From: an uncultured Clostridia bacterium
GTDB lineage: Bacteria; Bacillota; Clostridia; Oscillospirales; Oscillospiraceae
Reading direction: 5' to 3'
DNA: 64,000 nucleotides
Assembly (NCBI GenBank): GCA_947367115.1
Contig: CANBCW010000002.1
Span: forward strand, 1 to 64,000
Part shown: piece after piece, positions 59,016 to 64,000 of the stretch
How the letters are laid out: each line of letters starts with the position of its first letter
How positions within the stretch are numbered: position 1 is the first letter of the stretch
Made by a program: the position numbers and the translations under genes
The notes under the pieces: generated by a model
What the model saw: the letters and a program-made list of their open reading frames with translations, nothing else
The model's database searches: none
What the model was told of the DNA's origin: nothing

Positions 59016-59555
59016 TTATTGGTATACCTCGGGCTTCAAAACGCCCACATAAGGCAGGTTGCGGTATAATTCATTATAATCCAGACCGTAGCCCACGACG
59101 AATGCATTGGGGATGGTGAAGCCTACGTAATCAGCCTGCAGGGTGATGCCCTCCTTGCGGCGCTCGGGCTTATCCAGCAGCGTGCAGATCTTCAGGGATG
59201 CAGGTTCCCGGGCAAGCAAATTATGATATGTGAAATTCAGGGAGTTGCCGGTATCAAAGATATCCTCCAGAATCAATACATGGCGGCCCTTCAGGTCTAC
59301 ATCCACATCCTTTTTCACAACAGCCGTACCGGTAGAGTCCGTACCGCTGTAAGAGGAGATGACCATAAAATCCATCTGACAAGGAACCTTGATCTGGCGG
59401 ATCATATCCGCGTAGAAGACCACCACGCCTTTGAGAACGCCAACGATCACCGGATTTTTGCCGGCATAATCCCGGGACAGCTCCTCGCCCAGTTCGGCGA
59501 TGCGCGCCCGGATTTGCTCCTCACTGAGCAGCACTTCCTGAATATCTCTTTCCAT
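59016..59555 (-). CDS. hpt: Hypoxanthine phosphoribosyltransferase
   Basis: [54 protein letters not shown]. Confidence 0.95.
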   Translation of the reverse strand: MERDIQEVLLSEEQIRARIAELGEELSRDYAGKNPVIVGVLKGVVVFYADMIRQIKVPCQMDFMVISSYSGTDSTGTAVVKKDVDVDLKGRHVLILEDIFDTGNSLNFTYHNLLAREPASLKICTLLDKPERRKEGITLQADYVGFTIPNAFVVGYGLDYNELYRNLPYVGVLKPEVYQ

Positions 59556-59589
59556 AGGATAACCTCCAAACAATGCGAAATCTCTTTAT

Positions 59590-60870
59590 TTACAGCGAAC
59601 CGCTGTGAATTTTCTCTTCAATTCTGATTTGCCACGCAGGCAGCGCTTTTGCGGCTCGATCCAGATTCACGCCAATGCCATAAACCGCAAGGACACCCTT
59701 ATCATCCGCGAGCACCGGTATCCGCAACCGCTGGGCAGCAGGAATCTTACGGTCGATAAACAGCTTTTTAAGGCGTTTCGTCCCGCCGCTGAGCCGAAGC
59801 TCGTCATTGGGACGGCGGCAGCGGACAGTGATCGAGCCACTGCACGACACCGTGAATACATTGGCCGTATTGATGATCTCCTCAGCGGCCGAACACACAA
59901 TGCACAGCCCCGGAAGCTGCACCGTGCCGGGGCAGGTCAGCATCATCGTATCCAAGGGCTTTTCCTCCGCCTGTGCCGCAAGCTCATCATAGCAGCGGCT
60001 GACGGTCACGCCACCGGGAAAATGCGCGCGGGCGGAAGGCTTTTCAGAATAAACAAGAGCCTCTGCCATAGCGACATGCTCTGCTTCCGGCTCTTTCACC
60101 CCGCTGTCCTTCAAAAACCGCTCCAGGACACGGCTTCTGATCGCCGCGGGCATGGCACGCAGGTTTTCAACTTGGAGTGGATATGGCACATCTGCGCATT
60201 CCTGCAGCACCGCTTCATCCTGCCGCAGCCGCAATGCCATAGCGGAGAGGTTTTCCGCCAGCCGGGGATTTTCTTTCTCCAGCAATGGCATGACATGGTG
60301 GCGCAGGCGGTTGCGCAGGAACTGATCCGTCTGGTTGGAACTGTCCTCCCGGTAGAGAATATGGTACTCCCCCAGAAAAGCAAGCACTTCCTGCCGGGTG
60401 ACAGACAGCATGGGGCGGAGTATATTGCCCCGCACAGGGGCAATGGCTCCCAATCCCTTCAGGCCAGTACCACGCACAAGATGCAAGAGCACCGTTTCGG
60501 CGTTGTCGTTAGCGGTGTGTGCCGTAGCGATCTTGCCGGAGAGGGTTTGAAAGAATGCATAGCGGGCATCCCGGGCGGCGGCTTCCAGCCCCTTTTCTCC
60601 GGCCGTAACACAGCCGGAGCCAACGAACAATTCAATATCATAGCGGGAGCAGAATTCCCGGACAAAGGCTTCATCGCCGTCGGACTCGCTGCCTCGCAGA
60701 TTGTGATTGAAATGCGCGGCGGAAAGCCGGATATTCAGCTTCTCCCGCAGGAGATACATCGCAAACAGCAGCGCCATGGAGTCCGCGCCGCCGGAAACAG
60801 CGCAGATGATATGGTCTCCCGGTGTTACCATGTTCTGCTGCCGGATGAAGGTGTACAGCTTATTCAGCAT
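59590..60870 (-). CDS. tilS: tRNA(Ile)-lysidine synthase
   Basis: ICAVSGGADSMALLFAM; HFNHNLRGSESDGDEAFV; HTANDNAETVLLHLVRGTGLKGLGAI. Confidence 0.94.
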   Translation of the reverse strand: MLNKLYTFIRQQNMVTPGDHIICAVSGGADSMALLFAMYLLREKLNIRLSAAHFNHNLRGSESDGDEAFVREFCSRYDIELFVGSGCVTAGEKGLEAAARDARYAFFQTLSGKIATAHTANDNAETVLLHLVRGTGLKGLGAIAPVRGNILRPMLSVTRQEVLAFLGEYHILYREDSSNQTDQFLRNRLRHHVMPLLEKENPRLAENLSAMALRLRQDEAVLQECADVPYPLQVENLRAMPAAIRSRVLERFLKDSGVKEPEAEHVAMAEALVYSEKPSARAHFPGGVTVSRCYDELAAQAEEKPLDTMMLTCPGTVQLPGLCIVCSAAEEIINTANVFTVSCSGSITVRCRRPNDELRLSGGTKRLKKLFIDRKIPAAQRLRIPVLADDKGVLAVYGIGVNLDRAAKALPAWQIRIEEKIHSGSL

Positions 60871-62197
60871 GTTTCCACTCCCGGTCAGCAAAGGTGGTGT
60901 ACTGCGGCAGCCACTGGAGCTTCACCGTGCCGGTTTCACCGTGACGGTTTTTCGACACGATGCACTCCGCCACATTCTTCTCTTCCGTATTGGGGTTATA
61001 GTAATCATCACGGTACAGGAACAGGATCGCGTCCGCGTCCTGCTCGATGGCGCCGGATTCACGAAGGTCGGACATAATGGGGCGCTTATCCTGACGGCTT
61101 TCCACCGCTCTGCTAAGCTGGCTCAAACAGATGACCGGAACATTCAGTTCCTTTGCCATGATCTTCAGGCTTCTGGAGATCTCGCCAACCACCTGGACAC
61201 GGTTTTCGCTGGCTCTGCCATAGCCGGAACCGGTCATCAGCTGCAGATAGTCAATGATGACCAGACCCAGATTTTCAACACGGCGCAGCTTTGCGTTCAT
61301 TTCCGCGACAGTAATGGAAGGGTTATCGTCCACCCGGATATCCGTCTGAGTCAGGGCAGCAGAAGCCATGCAAAGCTTCTCCCACTCGTCCTCCGACAGC
61401 TTGCCGGTGGCCATTTTTTGACTATCCACAAAGCTTTCGCCGGAGAGCAGACGCATAACAAGCTGCTCCCGGGACATTTCCAGAGAGAAGAACGCCACCG
61501 TAGAATTGTACTTTTTGGCTACGTTCAGACCGATATTCAGAGCAAATGAAGTCTTACCCATGGCGGGACGCGCAGCGATCAGCAGAAGGTCAGACTTATT
61601 CAGGCCATTGATCTTCATATCCAGATCCCGCAGACCCGTAGACAGGCCAGGAATCATGGAGTCGGATTGCGCCAGCTCCGTCAAATTGTCGAACACCCGG
61701 TGCATGACCGTACCGATATGCTCCAGCGTGTCGCCCCGCTCGCCCTTGCGCAGCGCGTAAATCTTCTTTTCGGCAGCCTCCAGCATTTCTGCCGGGGTAC
61801 CGACCTGCGAATAGACGATCTCGGAAATATCCGTAGCCGCCTGGGACAGCCCCCGGAGCATGGCTTTATCCCGGACGATATTGGCGTAGCGCTCCACGTT
61901 GGCCGCGGTGGGGGTGATCTCCATGAGCTGAAGGATGTAATCCCGGGAATTATCCCGGTGACAGCCCAGCTCCCGCATTTTATCCAGCACCGTAACCGGG
62001 TCAATGGTCTGGGAGAAGTTGAACATGGTGTAGATGGTCTCATAAATTTCCCGGTTCTGCTGGAGGTAAAAATCCTCCGGGCGCAGGATGCCGATGACAT
62101 CCGCGACGCAGCGGCTGTCGATGAGGATCGAGCCCAGCACAGCCTGCTCCGCCTCTAAAGACTGGGGCGGCTGCCGGTTCATCAATTCTTCGTCCAT
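60860..62197 (-). CDS. dnaB: Replicative DNA helicase
   Basis: PQSLEAEQAVLGSILID; ARPAMGKTSFALNIGLNVA; VPVICLSQLSRAVESRQDKRPIMSDLRESGAIEQDAD. Confidence 0.96.
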   Translation of the reverse strand: MDEELMNRQPPQSLEAEQAVLGSILIDSRCVADVIGILRPEDFYLQQNREIYETIYTMFNFSQTIDPVTVLDKMRELGCHRDNSRDYILQLMEITPTAANVERYANIVRDKAMLRGLSQAATDISEIVYSQVGTPAEMLEAAEKKIYALRKGERGDTLEHIGTVMHRVFDNLTELAQSDSMIPGLSTGLRDLDMKINGLNKSDLLLIAARPAMGKTSFALNIGLNVAKKYNSTVAFFSLEMSREQLVMRLLSGESFVDSQKMATGKLSEDEWEKLCMASAALTQTDIRVDDNPSITVAEMNAKLRRVENLGLVIIDYLQLMTGSGYGRASENRVQVVGEISRSLKIMAKELNVPVICLSQLSRAVESRQDKRPIMSDLRESGAIEQDADAILFLYRDDYYNPNTEEKNVAECIVSKNRHGETGTVKLQWLPQYTTFADREWKHAE

Positions 62198-62227
62198 GTG
62201 TCTTTCTCCTCTCTCTAAAGTGCTGCT

Positions 62228-62333
62228 GTCATTGCGAGGAGCCGAAGGCGACGCGGCAATCCCCCGGTTCTATAGAGCCACCCGGGTATATTAGGGGATT
62301 GCCACGCCAGCTTGCGCGCTGGCTCGCAATGAC
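62228..62333. repeat. MITE/REP-like repeat, copy C (between rplI and dnaB)
   Basis: GTCATTGCGAGGAGCCGAAGGCGACGCGGCAATCCCC...GGGGATTGCCACGCC...GGCTCGCAATGAC. Confidence 0.9.
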
Positions 62334-62387
62334 ATGTTTTTTCGAAACGCTGTGGCACGCATGCAATGCGTGCACTACATGACAAAA

Positions 62388-62834
62388 TCAGGCTTCCTCG
62401 ATCTTGACAGTCAGCGGGGCAGTGATCTCGTAGCCCAGCTTGCAGGTGACGGTATAGGTTCCCACATTCTTGATGGAGTCGGAAATGACGATCTTGCGCT
62501 TGTCCAGCTTGATGCCGGCAGCCTTGGCAAGCGAATCGGCGATCTCCTGATTGGTCACGGAGCCGAACAGGCGGCCATTGCCGCCGCCCTTAGCGGTGAC
62601 CGTCAGGGTCATTTCCCGAAGCTGCTTGCTCAGCGCCAGAGCCTCAGCCTTTTCCCGGGCAATACGCTCCTGGGTCGCCTTATCGTTCATTTTCATGGTG
62701 TTGATGGCATCGGGGGTGGCTTCAATGGCCATCTTCTTGGGCAGCATGAAATTGCGGGCGTAACCATCGGACACTTCGATCATCTGACCCTTCTTGCCCT
62801 TGCCCTTCACATCCTGCAGCAGAATAATCTTCAT
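62388..62834 (-). CDS. rplI: 50S ribosomal protein L9
   Basis: MKIILLQDVKGKGKKGQMIEVSDGYARNFMLPKKMAIEAT. Confidence 0.96.
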   Translation of the reverse strand: MKIILLQDVKGKGKKGQMIEVSDGYARNFMLPKKMAIEATPDAINTMKMNDKATQERIAREKAEALALSKQLREMTLTVTAKGGGNGRLFGSVTNQEIADSLAKAAGIKLDKRKIVISDSIKNVGTYTVTCKLGYEITAPLTVKIEEA

Positions 62835-62847
62835 AGCATTCTCTCCT

Positions 62848-64000
62848 TTAGGTTTCGTCGTAATACTTATCGATTGAGGTGAGCAGCCGATCCAGCACAT
62901 CCTTGACCGTGCTGTTCTTGACCTGCGCACCAGCCGTGGCGGTGTTGCCGCCGCCGCCCAGAGGCTCCAAAATCATCTGCACATTGGCCTGACCAATGGA
63001 GCGGGCGGAAATGACCACCTCATCGCCCTGCGGATACAGGACAAAAGAAGCGGAAATACCGGAAATATTCAGCAGATCATCTGCCGCCTGAGCAGCCAAA
63101 GGCCGGGATGTGCTGGTATTCAGCGCGGCAATGGCGATCTCCTGCCGGTACAGCCGGGCGGTCTTCATGATCTGGTACTTATTCATGGTATCCTGGAAGT
63201 CATTCTGCAGCAGCTTCTTGACATCCACGGTATCCACGCCCATTCGCCGCAGAACGGCGGCAGCCTCAAAGGTACGCTCACCGGTGCGGACATTGAAGCT
63301 CTTGGTATCCAGGAAAATACCTGCCATCAGGGACTTGGCCTCAATGGGCAGCACGTCCGGCTTCTCCACCGCGTACTGCAGCAGCTCCGTCACCAGTTCT
63401 GAGGCAGAGGATGCGTAGGGCTCATGGAGGTTGATGGCAACCGGCTCAATATAATCAGCGGCGCGGCGGTGATGATCCACGACGCAGACACGAGAAATGG
63501 CTTCCAGCAAGGGTCTGCTCTCCACCTGATCCGGGCGGTTGGTATCCACTACAATCAGCGTGGAACGGTTATCGCACAGCAGCAGGGCATCCTGACCGGA
63601 GATGATGGTCTCCCGGTACTCAGGAACCTTGTCGATCTCAGCAACCAGCCGCTCAGCAGCGTTGTGCTCACGATCCAGAACGATATAGGCCTTCTTGCCC
63701 TTCTTGCGGCACATACAGGCAATGCCCATCGCCGCGCCGACCGCGTCCAGATCGGCATTCTTATGGCCCATAATGAACACCTGACTGCTCTGACCGATGA
63801 GCTCCATCAGGGAATTGGCCGTAACGCGGGAACGAACCTTGCTGCGCCGGTCGGCTTCCTTGGCACGTCCACCATAGAAGGTGAAGTTCAGCCGGTCTTT
63901 GATGACCGCCTGGTCGCCGCCGCGGCTCAGAGCCATTTCAATGGACAGAGCAGCGAAATTGTAGCTTTCTTCAAATGTTGCGCCATCCACGCCCAGGCCG
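62848..64000 (-). CDS. DHH/DHHA1 phosphoesterase, GdpP-like (5' end outside window)
   Basis: FIMGHKNADLDAVGAAMGI; VVDHHRRAADYIEP; ASSASELVTELLQY; C-terminal GGGGN. ORF open to the window edge. Confidence 0.9.
   Translation of the reverse strand, partial: GLGVDGATFEESYNFAALSIEMALSRGGDQAVIKDRLNFTFYGGRAKEADRRSKVRSRVTANSLMELIGQSSQVFIMGHKNADLDAVGAAMGIACMCRKKGKKAYIVLDREHNAAERLVAEIDKVPEYRETIISGQDALLLCDNRSTLIVVDTNRPDQVESRPLLEAISRVCVVDHHRRAADYIEPVAINLHEPYASSASELVTELLQYAVEKPDVLPIEAKSLMAGIFLDTKSFNVRTGERTFEAAAVLRRMGVDTVDVKKLLQNDFQDTMNKYQIMKTARLYRQEIAIAALNTSTSRPLAAQAADDLLNISGISASFVLYPQGDEVVISARSIGQANVQMILEPLGGGGNTATAGAQVKNSTVKDVLDRLLTSIDKYYDET

Noticed and set aside
56998-59052. 684-aa plus-strand ORF antisense to ftsH
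   Set aside because: FtsH motifs on the minus strand are unambiguous; plus ORF is a shadow frame.
1-64000. CRISPR arrays, tRNA and rRNA genes
   Set aside because: No regularly spaced identical repeats with spacers and no cloverleaf or rRNA signatures noticed by eye; a tRNAscan/CRISPR-finder run would be decisive.

Overview
This 64-kb window looks like a chromosomal segment of a Clostridia/Oscillospiraceae-type Firmicute (my inference from gene content and style). About 0-24 kb is accessory-rich: two tandem tyrosine integrases with a HTH/Rep-like protein and an excisionase-like protein; a compact eight-gene minus-strand operon with AlkD-like and AlkZ-like DNA-repair relatives; a 5'-truncated orphan type I restriction hsdR; an ECF sigma/anti-sigma-like pair; a LytTR two-component system; and two tandem BspA-like LRR surface proteins. 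About 24-64 kb is mostly core: pstSC-(smORF)-AB-phoU-phoBR, a rubrerythrin-VIT fusion, an amino-acid ABC operon, flotillin, prs-pth-mfd, vanW, ddl, murC, rubrerythrin, split transketolase, ftsH-hpt-tilS-dnaB-rplI and a GdpP-like DHH protein. Most notable non-coding or unannotated signals: (i) a 16-bp core, TTTTCTTTGTTTATAG, repeated exactly three times around the integrase module; (ii) a 33-bp element shared by the LytTR two-component promoter and the LRR-operon promoter, offset by about one helical turn relative to the -35; (iii) a stand-alone transcription unit for a 29-aa, 5-Cys peptide; (iv) a translationally coupled 35-aa membrane microprotein between pstC and pstA; (v) three copies of a MITE/REP-like repeat, one nested and one inside the pst operon; (vi) duplicated promoter/leader blocks and a promoter-to-C-terminus gene-deletion scar. 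No tRNA, rRNA or CRISPR was found by eye.
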